Source: Schleiferiaceae bacterium (GTDB lineage: Bacteria > Bacteroidota > Bacteroidia > Flavobacteriales > Schleiferiaceae). Taken from it: DNA of 64,000 nucleotides. Shown piece after piece: positions 17,235-26,937 of this stretch. Both the position numbers and the translations under genes were made by a program. The stretch covers positions 1-64,000 of the forward strand of contig JAGYKI010000016.1 of assembly GCA_018401735.1 (NCBI GenBank), given 5' to 3'. The notes beneath the pieces are model-generated. The model was not told the DNA's origin. It saw only the letters and a list, made by a program, of their open reading frames with translations, and searched no databases. Positions within the stretch are counted from its first letter, which is position 1; each line of letters begins with the position of its first letter.

Positions 17235-20200
17235 ATGAAAATGCGGCTATTTTTTTTAGCTTTTATAATTTTCCACCTGCTAGATCTAACTGAGCTTCAG
17301 GCCCAGGGAAATCCCACAAAAAATGCACAAAAGGCTTTAGCTGACTTAGCAAGACAGTATGAGGAGCGGTGGCACTTGGATTCTTTGTGGGCGGTGGAAA
17401 ATGGTTGGCCACTACAAAGTGGAGAAGCCACCTTTGCTGGCCGACAAGGGCTGCTACCCCTTTATGAAACTCAAAGCACACGAACTGAAATAGAATATTT
17501 TTACGGGCAAGAGTTATGGGCACAGCCTTACCTATTGCGAGGCAACGGACAAACTATTGGTCAGTGGGAAAGTCCAAGCGGCAGTAATTCCGCGCCCGAT
17601 ATTAACAATAGCAATCTCAACTCGGCGAATATAACTTTACAAAACGCCTCTGGAAATAGCAGTCATGCTACTCAGGTTGCTCTGCGAATGGTTGGTACAG
17701 CTCAGAGCGATTCCAGCGCTGGACTGGGCTTAGCACCAGAAGCCCAATTAGAAGTATGGAGCAGTGTTAATGTAGAAAGCACTCTTGCCGCAGAAGCCAC
17801 TAAATACTACGTATCCAATCACTCTTATTCGAGCTTTAGAGGTTGGATTACACCCCTAAGTTTTACGCTTAATTCCCAAACAGAAAATGTTAACTGGTTC
17901 TCCGAAGCGAATGTAGACCGGCAAAAAGACTATGGCTTTGGCCGTTATGAAGCACGCGACAAGGCTTGGGATGAAATTGCTTATTACGCCCCCTATCATA
18001 ATATAGTTTTAGCCGCTAGTAATGAACGAGGGCAGACTAGCTCTGCCGATACGGTAGTTAGCTTTTATTACGATGCGACTATTCCAGGCAGCTATCGCTT
18101 TGAAAGGTATGCAAGCCCCTGGCCCGAAGCCGATGGAGGCAGTACTGGTTATGATTGTTTACCGCCAGGCACTTTAAGTAAAAACGCTTGGGTTATTGGC
18201 GCTGTAGATGCTGGCCCGAGGCCCTATCAAGATGTGACAGACGAAAATATTAATAGCAACTCCGCTTTTGGCCCAACCGACGATGGCCGTATCAAACCCG
18301 ATTTTGTTGCCCCCGGTGGATTTACTTCCTATGCTGCACCACAAGTAAGCGCTAGCCTTGCCTTGCTGCAGGAATTGGCGCAAAAAAAACTGGGGTATCC
18401 CTTACGTAGTGCTACGCTAAAGGCAGTGATGATGCATAGCGCTTACGACTTTTCCCCAGCAGGTCCCGACTACCGCAGCGGCTGGGGCCTAATAAATCCC
18501 AGTGGCGCCGCCGCTATAATTAATGCACAAGATGCCAATACTCGTTTTTACGAACAAGCTCTAGAACCAAATTCCACCCAAGTCTATTACCTCTATCTCG
18601 ATAGTGTTCGCGATGTAAAGGCAAGTATAGCTTGGACCGACCCCCCCGCCACACCCATAAGTAGAGATTACGATAGCCGCGATTTGAACAATAGCCAGCC
18701 AATGCTTATCAACGATCTAAATATTCGTTTAACCCGACTGGCAGACCAACAAAACTACTTACCCTTCATTTTAAATCCGCAGCAGCCAGACCTCGCTGCT
18801 CAAACAGGGAATAATAACCTGGATAACGCCGAGCAAATACTTCTAGAACAGGCGAACGCTGGCTGGTATGCTCTTAGCGTAAGTGCCCAAGGAACTTTAA
18901 TAAATGCCCAAGGAAATACCGCCGCGCAAAATTATAGCTTAGTACTTTCTGGCTTCTCTCGTTACTCCTGCATTTCTGAAAGTGGCTATAGTGCACATTG
19001 GGACGGGCAGCAATGGATTCCCGCCAGCCCAAATACTGGCGCAAAAGTGCGCATCAGTGGCAATTATACTTTTAATGGAGATCATTACTTCGCACAATTG
19101 CATACCGACCCTGGCTGTCAAATTAATTTACAAGGTTATGATTTACATCTAGTGGGCGACTTAATAAGTCCTGACTTAAACCTAAGTGGAGGCAGACTAT
19201 ACTTCGACGGTACCCTAAAACAAAACCTTTGTGGCAGCTGTGCAGCTGAACAGGTTTACCTTAACAATATTGCGGGCTTAGATATTGCCCCTGAAAATTC
19301 TCGCCTGGAAATTACAGATCACCTCTTTCTACAAAGTGGCTCTCTAACCACTGCCAATGCCTTGCATTTAATCGGTGGTTCTGGCCCAAATGATTATGCC
19401 CAAATTCACCACGAAAGCCAAGGGAGCTGGCAAGGAGACATTCACTTTAGTCTCTACCTTCCCGCCACTAGTACCGCGGGTTGGCGTAGCTTAGGCAGCC
19501 CCGTAAACACAAGGTTAGGTCCTTTTTTAAAATCATTAGACAATTTTTCCTTGGCCCCAAATGGCTCCGTTTTTCAATGGAATGCCCGCCGCAGTCGCTG
19601 GGAAATACCTGCTGACACTGCCGTTCCATTTAATGGCTTAAATCCGTATTGGATTTATTTAGGAGAATACGAAAACACTCGTTTCAACACTTTTCCTTTT
19701 TCCTTAGCGCTAGATGGCGAAACGCCTACAACTGTTCAGCAAAATTTAGGCTACCACGATGGCAGCGGCGGACAGTTTGTAAGAGGAAGTATCGATTCAG
19801 CAGGCTGGAACCTTCTAAGCAATCCCTTCCCTGAAAACCTGAACTGGTCGGCCATCAAGCAACATGCTGATTTTAATCGCACTATCGCTCCCCTGCACGG
19901 CAGTTATTATGTTTGGGATCCGCAAGCGAGAAAATATCTTAGCCACAACGGATTAGTGGGCGACAATGAGTTGGGAGGCAGTATTGCTCCCGTGCAAGCC
20001 TTTTTTGTAAAACTAAATCAAGCTTCTGATACAACTAGTTCCGCTTTTAACTTTAACCGCAGTCATCGTCATCTTAGCCCTGCAAATTTTCGTAAAAAGG
20101 TTCTTCCGCATTGGCAGTTAGAATGTAGATTTAGCGATTCTAGTCACGCGGATCGTTGCTATATCGCCTTTAGCTCCCAAGCAAGTGCTGCTTTTGACCC

Positions 20201-20789
20201 TTATTTTGATGCCTACAAATTAATGGGGGATCCGGTTACTGGGCCACGAATTTATAGTTTACCTCCAAAAGGTGAAAATACTCCAGAACTGAGCATACAA
20301 TGCCTACCTTGGTTGCAAGAGGGAGAAAAAATTGCCTTGGCATTAAAAGCACCATCCTCTGGCCCTTGCAGTATAAAAGCCAGCGCCATACAAATAAACC
20401 AGGCCGAATCGTGGTATTTAATTGACCGGAAGTTAGGCAAGCTTCACGCTGTTGAAGATAAAAACTATCACTTTTTTTACGACCTAAATGATGATGCCGA
20501 ACGCTTTTGGCTTTGGCGTGCACCCTCTAATTTTCATGCATTAGATTCCGCGGCAGAGAACCCACTTCTGTGGTATTATAAGGAAGGATTTTTACACTTA
20601 AAACTAGCCCGCTGGCAAGAAAATCTTCAGCTAAGCCTAGTAAATAGTGCGGGGCAAAAACTATGGCAACAAGAAAAAGAAAGCGGAGTTGAATGGCACT
20701 TCAACCTGAACCTACCCAAGGGAGTTTATTATTTGCTCCTAGAATCAGCCGATTGGTCCCATCATGAAACGCTTTACCTTGGCGATTAA
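17235..20789 (+). CDS. Secreted S8 (subtilisin-like) peptidase with T9SS-type tail
   Basis: 1,184 residues with a signal peptide (cleavage near LQAQ-G). The peptidase domain spans ~100-430: His144 in SSHATQVA, oxyanion Asn263 in LAASNERG and nucleophile Ser365 in GGFTSYAAPQVSA. At the place of the catalytic Asp the motif reads IGQWESPS instead of xxWDGG, so Glu112 replaces Asp and activity may be altered. A P-domain-like beta segment follows (SIAWTDPP), then a long beta-rich region and a C-terminal tail ending in GVYYLLLESADWSHHETLYLGD. The tail resembles T9SS sorting domains but lacks the usual YPNP start. It is likely exported to the cell surface or medium. Confidence 0.75.
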   Translation: MKMRLFFLAFIIFHLLDLTELQAQGNPTKNAQKALADLARQYEERWHLDSLWAVENGWPLQSGEATFAGRQGLLPLYETQSTRTEIEYFYGQELWAQPYLLRGNGQTIGQWESPSGSNSAPDINNSNLNSANITLQNASGNSSHATQVALRMVGTAQSDSSAGLGLAPEAQLEVWSSVNVESTLAAEATKYYVSNHSYSSFRGWITPLSFTLNSQTENVNWFSEANVDRQKDYGFGRYEARDKAWDEIAYYAPYHNIVLAASNERGQTSSADTVVSFYYDATIPGSYRFERYASPWPEADGGSTGYDCLPPGTLSKNAWVIGAVDAGPRPYQDVTDENINSNSAFGPTDDGRIKPDFVAPGGFTSYAAPQVSASLALLQELAQKKLGYPLRSATLKAVMMHSAYDFSPAGPDYRSGWGLINPSGAAAIINAQDANTRFYEQALEPNSTQVYYLYLDSVRDVKASIAWTDPPATPISRDYDSRDLNNSQPMLINDLNIRLTRLADQQNYLPFILNPQQPDLAAQTGNNNLDNAEQILLEQANAGWYALSVSAQGTLINAQGNTAAQNYSLVLSGFSRYSCISESGYSAHWDGQQWIPASPNTGAKVRISGNYTFNGDHYFAQLHTDPGCQINLQGYDLHLVGDLISPDLNLSGGRLYFDGTLKQNLCGSCAAEQVYLNNIAGLDIAPENSRLEITDHLFLQSGSLTTANALHLIGGSGPNDYAQIHHESQGSWQGDIHFSLYLPATSTAGWRSLGSPVNTRLGPFLKSLDNFSLAPNGSVFQWNARRSRWEIPADTAVPFNGLNPYWIYLGEYENTRFNTFPFSLALDGETPTTVQQNLGYHDGSGGQFVRGSIDSAGWNLLSNPFPENLNWSAIKQHADFNRTIAPLHGSYYVWDPQARKYLSHNGLVGDNELGGSIAPVQAFFVKLNQASDTTSSAFNFNRSHRHLSPANFRKKVLPHWQLECRFSDSSHADRCYIAFSSQASAAFDPYFDAYKLMGDPVTGPRIYSLPPKGENTPELSIQCLPWLQEGEKIALALKAPSSGPCSIKASAIQINQAESWYLIDRKLGKLHAVEDKNYHFFYDLNDDAERFWLWRAPSNFHALDSAAENPLLWYYKEGFLHLKLARWQENLQLSLVNSAGQKLWQQEKESGVEWHFNLNLPKGVYYLLLESADWSHHETLYLGD

Positions 20790-20924
20790 AGGCCGCTGCG
20801 AATAACTTCATCATTTGGCTATTGCCAGATGCCTAAGCCGAGAATACTGCCTTCCACCATGATTTAAACTCTTTGGGTAAGAGCCAATTTACTTACCTTT
20901 CGACCGAAAATCAACTCATCTATT

Positions 20925-22040
20925 TTGAATAACTTCCAAGCATTAGGCATCAGCGCAGGTTTTGTAAAAGGACTTACGGAATTAAATATAATTGAACCGA
21001 CTTACATTCAACAAAATGTCATTCCTATACTCTTAGCTGGACCCACGGACATTGTGGCGCAAGCCCAAACTGGCACCGGAAAGACCGCCGCATACGGCTT
21101 ACCCCTTTTGGAAAAAATTGACCCTTCTCTTGGCATGGTGCAAGGCCTAATTCTTTGTCCTACTCGCGAATTAGCGCAACAAGTAGCTAAGCAGTTATTC
21201 AAATTCACGAAATACTCGGCTAAAATCTTTACCGAAGCAGTTTACGGAGGTGAGCATATCGATCGTCAAATTGGTGCACTGAAACGTCCAACTCACATTG
21301 TGGTGGCAACTCCTGGTCGTTTAATCGATTTAATAAAACGTAAAGCAGTTGATTTAAGCGCAGTGAAATCAGTAGTACTAGATGAGGCTGATGAGATGCT
21401 TAGCATGGGTTTCAAAAAGGAACTCGACGAAATATTAAGTTTTTTAACCGCTGTAGAAAGTAAGTGGTTGTTTTCGGCTACCATTCCCAATGAAATAAAG
21501 GCGATTATCAGTAAACACCTAGCGGAGAATGCTACCCGCATTGACGTGAAACAGGAGAATGTGGTGAATAAAAATATTTCGCATCAGTATATGAAGTGCG
21601 AAGATGCCGATAAACTCAATGCCCTACAACAATTTTTGCGCGCGGAAGCAGATGAGCGTGGTATTATTTTCTGTAAAACCAAGGCGGCCACTAAGAAGCT
21701 TAGTCAGCAATTAATTGCCAAAAACTTCGCCGCCGACGCGATTCACGGTGATTTGATGCAAAAAGAACGCGATAAAGTGATGCGTGCCTTTAAAAACGAA
21801 AGTCTGCGCCTACTCGTTGCCACAGATGTCGCCGCCCGTGGCCTTGATATTTCTGACCTAAACTTTGTACTACACTACCAATTACCAGAAAGTGATGAGT
21901 ACTATACACACCGCAGTGGCAGAACCGCGCGTGCCGGTAAGGAAGGTCTTTCTCTCTGCTTCGCGAACGATTACGAGATTAAGACCCTGCGTAATTACGA
22001 ACGTAGCTTGGGAATTAAGTTTAAGGAGCTGAAGCGTTAG
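20925..22040 (+). CDS. DEAD-box ATP-dependent RNA helicase
   Basis: 371 residues with the complete core: Q motif (TYIQQNVIP), AQTGTGKT, PTRELA, TPGR, DEAD, SAT, ARGLDI and HRSGRTARAG. There is no C-terminal extension, so it is a minimal RhlE/DeaD-type core probably acting in ribosome assembly or mRNA unwinding, a role often raised at low temperature. The start is TTG (MNNFQALGI-type opening); no ATG lies in frame before the Q motif. It is followed after 130 bases by the acyltransferase gene on the same strand. Confidence 0.92.
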   Translation: MNNFQALGISAGFVKGLTELNIIEPTYIQQNVIPILLAGPTDIVAQAQTGTGKTAAYGLPLLEKIDPSLGMVQGLILCPTRELAQQVAKQLFKFTKYSAKIFTEAVYGGEHIDRQIGALKRPTHIVVATPGRLIDLIKRKAVDLSAVKSVVLDEADEMLSMGFKKELDEILSFLTAVESKWLFSATIPNEIKAIISKHLAENATRIDVKQENVVNKNISHQYMKCEDADKLNALQQFLRAEADERGIIFCKTKAATKKLSQQLIAKNFAADAIHGDLMQKERDKVMRAFKNESLRLLVATDVAARGLDISDLNFVLHYQLPESDEYYTHRSGRTARAGKEGLSLCFANDYEIKTLRNYERSLGIKFKELKR

Positions 22041-22170
22041 GGCACTAAGTTCGGGTTCCAAATCTCGATTCTCGGTAAAATAAATTATGTTTGAAAAAGT
22101 ATTTACTTGTCTTAAAAAGGACCAAGCCCTTTTCTAAGCAAGGAAAGCAGGTAAATAGCGCCAAACAATT

Positions 22171-23535
22171 ATGCTTTACAAACTATTCCTTTGGCTTTTC
22201 CGCCTGACGGCTAATGCCTATTTCCGATCAATCTATATAAAAGGAAAAGAAAATATTCCAAAAGACAAACCCGTCATTTTTGCGGCCAACCATCCCAGCT
22301 CTTTTATGGATCCCATTTTACTGGGGGTAAACCTAAATCGATCGCTTTACTTTCTCGCCCGTGGCGATATCTTTAAGAATAAAATGGTGCGCAAGCTTTT
22401 CGACAAGTTGCACATGATCCCCGTTTACAAGCCTGACCTATCGCCCGATCAGGTGCATAAAAATGAGATGATTTTTGAAAAGTGCTACGACTATTTAGAG
22501 CGAAATAAAGCCGTGATGATTTTCCCCGAAGGAATAAGTAAAACAGAACGCCGATTAAGACCCATTAAAACGGGTATCGCCCGCATCGCTCTCGGGGCAG
22601 AAGAAAAAAACAATTTCAACTTAGACCTTAGAATTGTGCCTATTGGCTTAAATTATTCTAATCCCCATTATTTTAAAAGTGATGTTTTTGTTAATATCGG
22701 CGGGCCTATCTCGGTCAGTGAATATCAGAAGGACTTTTTAAAAGACCCTAAAGAAGGGGTGCTAAAATTAACCGATCGTGTGAAATCGGAACTAGAAAAG
22801 CGCATTGTGATTATTGAAGATGAGCAGCTAGAAAAGCTCATTCGACAAATTGAAATTCTGTACCGATCTAAATTACGCGAACAAAATAAGCAGCAAGAAA
22901 AAGCCACCCAAGATTTCTACTTATCACAAGACATTGTAGAGGCAGTGCAGTATTATGCAAAGAATCACCCAGAAATACTGCAAGATTTCGAGCAAAAGAT
23001 AAGTGTCTATCTAAAACGCTTAAAACGCCTGAAAATAAGAGATACGCAAATTCGTAGCTCCGAAACCTCCTTGCCCGTATTGCTGCGCTTGCTGTATTTC
23101 ACTTTTGGTTTTCCCCTATTTCTATTGGGGCTAATTACCAATATTATTCCCTTTAAAATTGTGGAACTCATCCCTAGCAAGGTAACTATTCGCGAAGATT
23201 TTGTGGGAGCAGTAAAAATGGCAACGGGCATGCTAATTTTTCTCATCACCTACCTCATAGAAGCTAGCCTAGTTGGCTATTTCACGAACTTCCTTTGGGC
23301 TATTCTTTTTATCCTTAGCCTTTACCCAGCCGGCCTTTTTACAGTCGATTATTTTAAGAAGTACTACCAGGTTCGTGGTACCATTAAATACCTAAGAATC
23401 TTTATGAAAAAGGGCGACTTAATTGCCAATCTCAAAAGCACACGTCAAGAACTGGTAGACGAACTAGAGATGCGTAAAGAAGATTTTATCAAAGTGCGGA
23501 CCTCTCAAATCTATGAATCCAAGACGAAAATTTGA
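22171..23535 (+). CDS. PlsC-type acyltransferase with C-terminal membrane domain
   Basis: 454 residues. The N-terminal 230 residues carry lysophospholipid acyltransferase motifs: NHPSSFMD (His41, Asp47; the HX4D active site), RGDIF, FPEGISK (Glu120) and a proline-containing motif IVPIGLNY. Residues ~300-400 contain paired hydrophobic helices (LLRLLYFTFGFPLFLLGLI and ILFILSLYPAGLF), giving an integral membrane enzyme. It probably acylates glycerol-3-phosphate or lysophosphatidate during phospholipid synthesis. The length exceeds the basic ~240-residue PlsC, as in other Bacteroidota acyltransferases of this type. Confidence 0.88.
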   Translation: MLYKLFLWLFRLTANAYFRSIYIKGKENIPKDKPVIFAANHPSSFMDPILLGVNLNRSLYFLARGDIFKNKMVRKLFDKLHMIPVYKPDLSPDQVHKNEMIFEKCYDYLERNKAVMIFPEGISKTERRLRPIKTGIARIALGAEEKNNFNLDLRIVPIGLNYSNPHYFKSDVFVNIGGPISVSEYQKDFLKDPKEGVLKLTDRVKSELEKRIVIIEDEQLEKLIRQIEILYRSKLREQNKQQEKATQDFYLSQDIVEAVQYYAKNHPEILQDFEQKISVYLKRLKRLKIRDTQIRSSETSLPVLLRLLYFTFGFPLFLLGLITNIIPFKIVELIPSKVTIREDFVGAVKMATGMLIFLITYLIEASLVGYFTNFLWAILFILSLYPAGLFTVDYFKKYYQVRGTIKYLRIFMKKGDLIANLKSTRQELVDELEMRKEDFIKVRTSQIYESKTKI

Positions 23536-23608
23536 AACGCGCTAGCAAAGCCATTTTGCGTTTAGCATCTCTCTTTTATCCCTAATTTCGCCGCAAATTA
23601 TTTTAGGC

Positions 23609-25168
23609 ATGGCTGATACACCCGAAGGTAAAGAAGGAGAAAAGATTAGCGCTGAGCAGATTGAACTCTGTTTGGCAGTTTTACAAAGCCTGAATGAGAA
23701 TACCGACCAAATTTTTGAAATCCCCGAAGAGAAAAGAAGGGAATTACTAATTGCTGCTGGTATGTTTTCTCGTCCCTCACGTGAAGAATTCGCCCGCCGC
23801 AAACGCTCGGCTAGAAAAGCAGAAAAAAGAAAACTGCAAGAGCGAGATCGCCATGCGCGCAAAAATACCGGCATCCGCTCGGCGCGCGAGGCGCTAATTT
23901 TTGAAGCTCCTAAAATGATTGGATTTGAGGATAAGCGCGATGAAAAAGAACTTAAATTAGAGTCGCCCCGCAACTGCTACGTTTGCAAAAAAGTTTACCA
24001 CAGCCTGCACCATTTTTACGACACCATGTGCCAAGAATGTGGAGACTTCAATTATGCCAAACGCTTCCAAACAGCCGACCTCACAGGACAAGTTGCTTTA
24101 GTTACTGGTTCTAGACTTAAGATTGGTTACCATATTACCTTGATCATGCTGCGGGCCGGTGCCACCGTAATTGCCACGACTCGTTTTCCCGTTGACTCTG
24201 CTTTGCGCTTTGAAAAAGAGCCCGATTTTAAGGATTGGGGGCATCGCTTAAAAATTCATGGTTTAGATTTAAGACATATTCCGAGCGTAGAAATCTTCTG
24301 CAACTTTATTGAGCAGCGCTACGAAAAATTAGATATTCTTATAAATAATGCTGCCCAAACGGTACGCCGGCCTTCAGGCTTTTATCAGCATTTAATGGGT
24401 AATGAAAGCATCGCTTTTCACAAGCTTCCCCTTGCTGCCCGCGAATTATTAAAAGACCACGATTACTGTATTCAGGAACTGGATAATTTAAGCAATTCCC
24501 TCAGCGATAAAGAACAAAAAAACCTACCCGTTAGCTGGCATGGCAAGCAATTAGGGGTAGGACTAAGAGCCTCGGCCCAGCTTTCGCAGATTCCCTATAC
24601 TATTGACGATTCGCTCTCGGATGAAGAAGTTTTCCCGATGGGGAAATTAGATGCGGATCTACAGCAAGTGGACTTGCGTAAAACCAATAGTTGGCGCTTG
24701 CGTATGGGAGAAATTCACACCAATGAAATGCTGGAAGTGCAGTTGGTAAATTCCGTTGCCCCCTTCGTTTTAGTGAATCGCTTGAGTCATTTAATGAAGA
24801 AAGAAAACACAGGGATAAAGCACATCATTAATGTTTCGGCCATGGAAGGTAAATTCCACCGCTGGCATAAAGAAGATCGCCACCCACATACCAATATGGC
24901 CAAGGCGGCTTTAAATATGATGACGCATACCAGCGCCTCAGATTTAGTTAAATTTGGCATCTATATGAATGCAGTCGATACTGGCTGGGTAACGGATGAA
25001 GACCCCGCCGAGTTAGCCAAGCGTAAGATGGAAGTGCACGATTTTCAACCACCTTTAGATATTGTGGACGGTGCCGCACGCGTCCTCGATCCTTTATTTG
25101 ATGGAATTAATACTGGCAAACACTGGTGCGGAAAATTTTTGAAAGACTATAGACCGATTGATTGGTAG
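23609..25168 (+). CDS. Atypical SDR with N-terminal four-cysteine zinc module
   Basis: 519 residues. Residues 1-115 are charged and helical. Residues 123-144 hold CYVC and CQEC pairs (Cys123, 126, 141, 144), likely one zinc site. The Rossmann domain begins [14 protein letters not shown] and includes ILINNAAQT. Where classical short-chain dehydrogenases have YxxxK the protein reads THTNMAK-like sequence ([12 protein letters not shown]): Lys is kept but Tyr is replaced by Thr, so classic proton transfer is unlikely unless another residue substitutes. Homologues with this layout occur in bacteria and eukaryotes but have no assigned reaction. Its last 15 codons form the left copy of the 44-bp repeat that bounds the toxin-antitoxin island. 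Confidence 0.8.
   Translation: MADTPEGKEGEKISAEQIELCLAVLQSLNENTDQIFEIPEEKRRELLIAAGMFSRPSREEFARRKRSARKAEKRKLQERDRHARKNTGIRSAREALIFEAPKMIGFEDKRDEKELKLESPRNCYVCKKVYHSLHHFYDTMCQECGDFNYAKRFQTADLTGQVALVTGSRLKIGYHITLIMLRAGATVIATTRFPVDSALRFEKEPDFKDWGHRLKIHGLDLRHIPSVEIFCNFIEQRYEKLDILINNAAQTVRRPSGFYQHLMGNESIAFHKLPLAARELLKDHDYCIQELDNLSNSLSDKEQKNLPVSWHGKQLGVGLRASAQLSQIPYTIDDSLSDEEVFPMGKLDADLQQVDLRKTNSWRLRMGEIHTNEMLEVQLVNSVAPFVLVNRLSHLMKKENTGIKHIINVSAMEGKFHRWHKEDRHPHTNMAKAALNMMTHTSASDLVKFGIYMNAVDTGWVTDEDPAELAKRKMEVHDFQPPLDIVDGAARVLDPLFDGINTGKHWCGKFLKDYRPIDW
25124..25167 (+). repeat. Left copy of the 44-bp direct repeat (attL-like)
   Basis: Identical base for base to 26938-26981. It encodes the C-terminus [14 protein letters not shown] of the SDR protein up to the first two bases of the stop codon. 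Confidence 0.95.
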
Positions 25169-25208
25169 AAAAGATCACTAACAGCTTAAAATCAAGCTTT
25201 CTCATAAG

Positions 25209-26000
25209 CTAAATGTGGACTAGCAATTCATTTCTCAACCACTCAAAAGCTGTATCTTGATTATAGTAGATGCCTGGGCGCAGTAAAGATTCCATGTCCC
25301 CAATAAAATCTGGGTCCTTGACTTTTTGCTCCATATTCAAAATAAATTCCTTTTCGCTTGGTGGCGCTTTACCCGCCGAAATCCTAGAGTATTTTTTAAA
25401 ACAATCGATTATTTCGTCGTTGTTTAATTCACAATGCTGTCTCGCAAAATCCAAATCAAACAAATCGCGCCCTTTACTTCTTTGATAAAGCGCTCGAAGT
25501 TTTGTCCCTAATAACTCATTTATATTATAGGTCCGTATGTTAGTCTTTCCAGTAAACCATTCATTATTCACCTCAAAAGGAAAGTCTACCCATTCTAGAA
25601 TATTGAAATGTTCCTTACAATTAATTTCTAGCTTAAGACGTAACCTTATTTCCTCGTACTCTGAAGTAAACCGATAGAGTGCTTTAATTCCATGGCCACG
25701 ATTCTGAGTTTTTCTTTTTTCCTCAAAAAATGTAATTACTTCACTTATACGTTGCATAATCGGCTTGATAGGCCCAGGTTTTATTTGCACCAAATCAATA
25801 TCTTCTGAGTAGCGAGGAGCAGGGTTTAGAAACAATTTATGCAATGCCGTTCCTCCTCTAAACGCTAAATTTTCCTTGAGAAAATCATCAGAAAATATTT
25901 CCACTAAGGCGCGACTTATAATCAGATCCTGCTCCACCTGATAAAATCTTTTCCAAGGAACATACTGTTGCCATTTAGCAATGTATGGTTTAGGGATCAT
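25209..26000 (-). CDS. AbiEii/AbiGii-family nucleotidyltransferase toxin
   Basis: 263 residues. The nucleotidyltransferase signature is present: FRGGTALHK (48-55) and the metal-binding SEDIDL (Asp67, Asp69), followed by KLRALYQRSKGRDLFDL with the conserved Lys and Asp. AbiEii enzymes are type IV toxins that stop growth, in characterised members by adding nucleotides to tRNA acceptor ends, and some abort phage infection. The gene overlaps the upstream antitoxin gene by four bases (ATGA), the usual AbiE arrangement with antitoxin first. It is the distal gene of the island bounded by the 44-bp repeats. Confidence 0.92.
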   Translation of the reverse strand: MIPKPYIAKWQQYVPWKRFYQVEQDLIISRALVEIFSDDFLKENLAFRGGTALHKLFLNPAPRYSEDIDLVQIKPGPIKPIMQRISEVITFFEEKRKTQNRGHGIKALYRFTSEYEEIRLRLKLEINCKEHFNILEWVDFPFEVNNEWFTGKTNIRTYNINELLGTKLRALYQRSKGRDLFDLDFARQHCELNNDEIIDCFKKYSRISAGKAPPSEKEFILNMEQKVKDPDFIGDMESLLRPGIYYNQDTAFEWLRNELLVHI

Positions 26001-26785
26001 AAATCGTTTTCAAGTTTAATATTAACATCTACTTTCCATTTATTATTAACCGATCCAGGTTTTTGGTTCCCTCTAGGAGATAGAAGTATAGGAAAATATT
26101 GATTTGATTTTAAGCTATCCAAAATTGGATTAGTATTTATTGCAGATTGCAGTTCTTCGAGAATGTACCCAAAACGTTGCAAAGTACTGCGGTGCGGATA
26201 CCATGATAATAAATGTTTTAAGTCAGTGTCCGTAATCTCCTCCGATAGCTCTTCGAGTACCGCAAGCATTCTGCTCAATCCACCTAATTTAGTTTGATGA
26301 TGTATTAAGTCCACTGCTGTAAGAGATGGGCTAGATATCTTGAACAATCCAGCATCAGACTTTTTCTCAATTATATTCATCGTTGGCCATTTAGACGAAG
26401 TCATGAAACGGATATCTACTTCACCTTTATGGATATCTGCCAGTTTTGGTTTTTCAATCATCACATATTCACTTTGTATTTGCTGGTGACTCGCACCATG
26501 AAATTTTGCAGCCGTATAAAACCCTAAATAGTAGTTTCGCTTTAGTTCTTTAGCTAACTTATCAATATATAATTGAATAGGTAAGAAACCTGATTTTGAA
26601 TATCTAGGTGGTATGATAAGATAATAGCCCTTTCTAAGGTTTATTATTTCATTTTTGTTCACCAATCGGGCAAGTTCAGATTTCAATGCTGTCCCCTCTG
26701 AACTGATGTTCTTGCCAATTTCATCAAGCGAGAAAGAATAACTTTCCAGCGATAATAAATACCTGATATACTCTTTCGCTCTCAA
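25997..26785 (-). CDS. AbiEi-family antitoxin and autoregulator
   Basis: 262 residues. The N-terminal ~80 residues form a winged-helix domain (SYSFSLDEIGKNI...LRKGYYLI), as in AbiEi proteins that bind their own promoter. The middle and C-terminal part has the family's YYLGFYTAAKFHGASHQQ and SPSLTAVDLIHHQTKLGG segments that neutralise the toxin. The start is TTG at 26783-26785, just inside a 57-bp nested palindrome (26787-26843) that is a strong candidate operator. It is translationally coupled to the toxin gene. Assignment rests on these motifs and on the toxin neighbour. Confidence 0.88.
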   Translation of the reverse strand: MRAKEYIRYLLSLESYSFSLDEIGKNISSEGTALKSELARLVNKNEIINLRKGYYLIIPPRYSKSGFLPIQLYIDKLAKELKRNYYLGFYTAAKFHGASHQQIQSEYVMIEKPKLADIHKGEVDIRFMTSSKWPTMNIIEKKSDAGLFKISSPSLTAVDLIHHQTKLGGLSRMLAVLEELSEEITDTDLKHLLSWYPHRSTLQRFGYILEELQSAINTNPILDSLKSNQYFPILLSPRGNQKPGSVNNKWKVDVNIKLENDL

Positions 26786-26786
26786 C

Positions 26787-26843
26787 TTAGTATTATTTAG
26801 CTAAAAGTAGTGAAAAATACTACTCATCCCAAATTAATACTAA
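26787..26843. promoter_or_regulatory. Nested palindromic operator upstream of the AbiEi antitoxin
   Basis: TTAGTATTA (26787-26795) pairs with TAATACTAA (26835-26843), and inside it AGTAGT (26806-26811) pairs with ACTACT (26819-26824). Both palindromes share one centre, 26815, with 10-base spacers on each side. The left spacer, TTTAGCTAAA, is itself palindromic. It abuts the antitoxin start codon, so binding would block the promoter. AbiEi proteins are known to repress through inverted repeats. Confidence 0.6.
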
Positions 26844-26937
26844 AATCGACTGCTACAAATAATATATGTTAGATCTTTCTATTCCTAGAGTTTAGCCTTG
26901 GGCAAACCACCTCTAACCGCATTAGCAAGGTAAGTAT

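Noticed and set aside
25168..26937. The AbiE region as an insertion sequence
   Set aside because: There is no transposase and no terminal inverted repeats; the flanking repeat is 44 bp and direct, which suits site-specific integration better.
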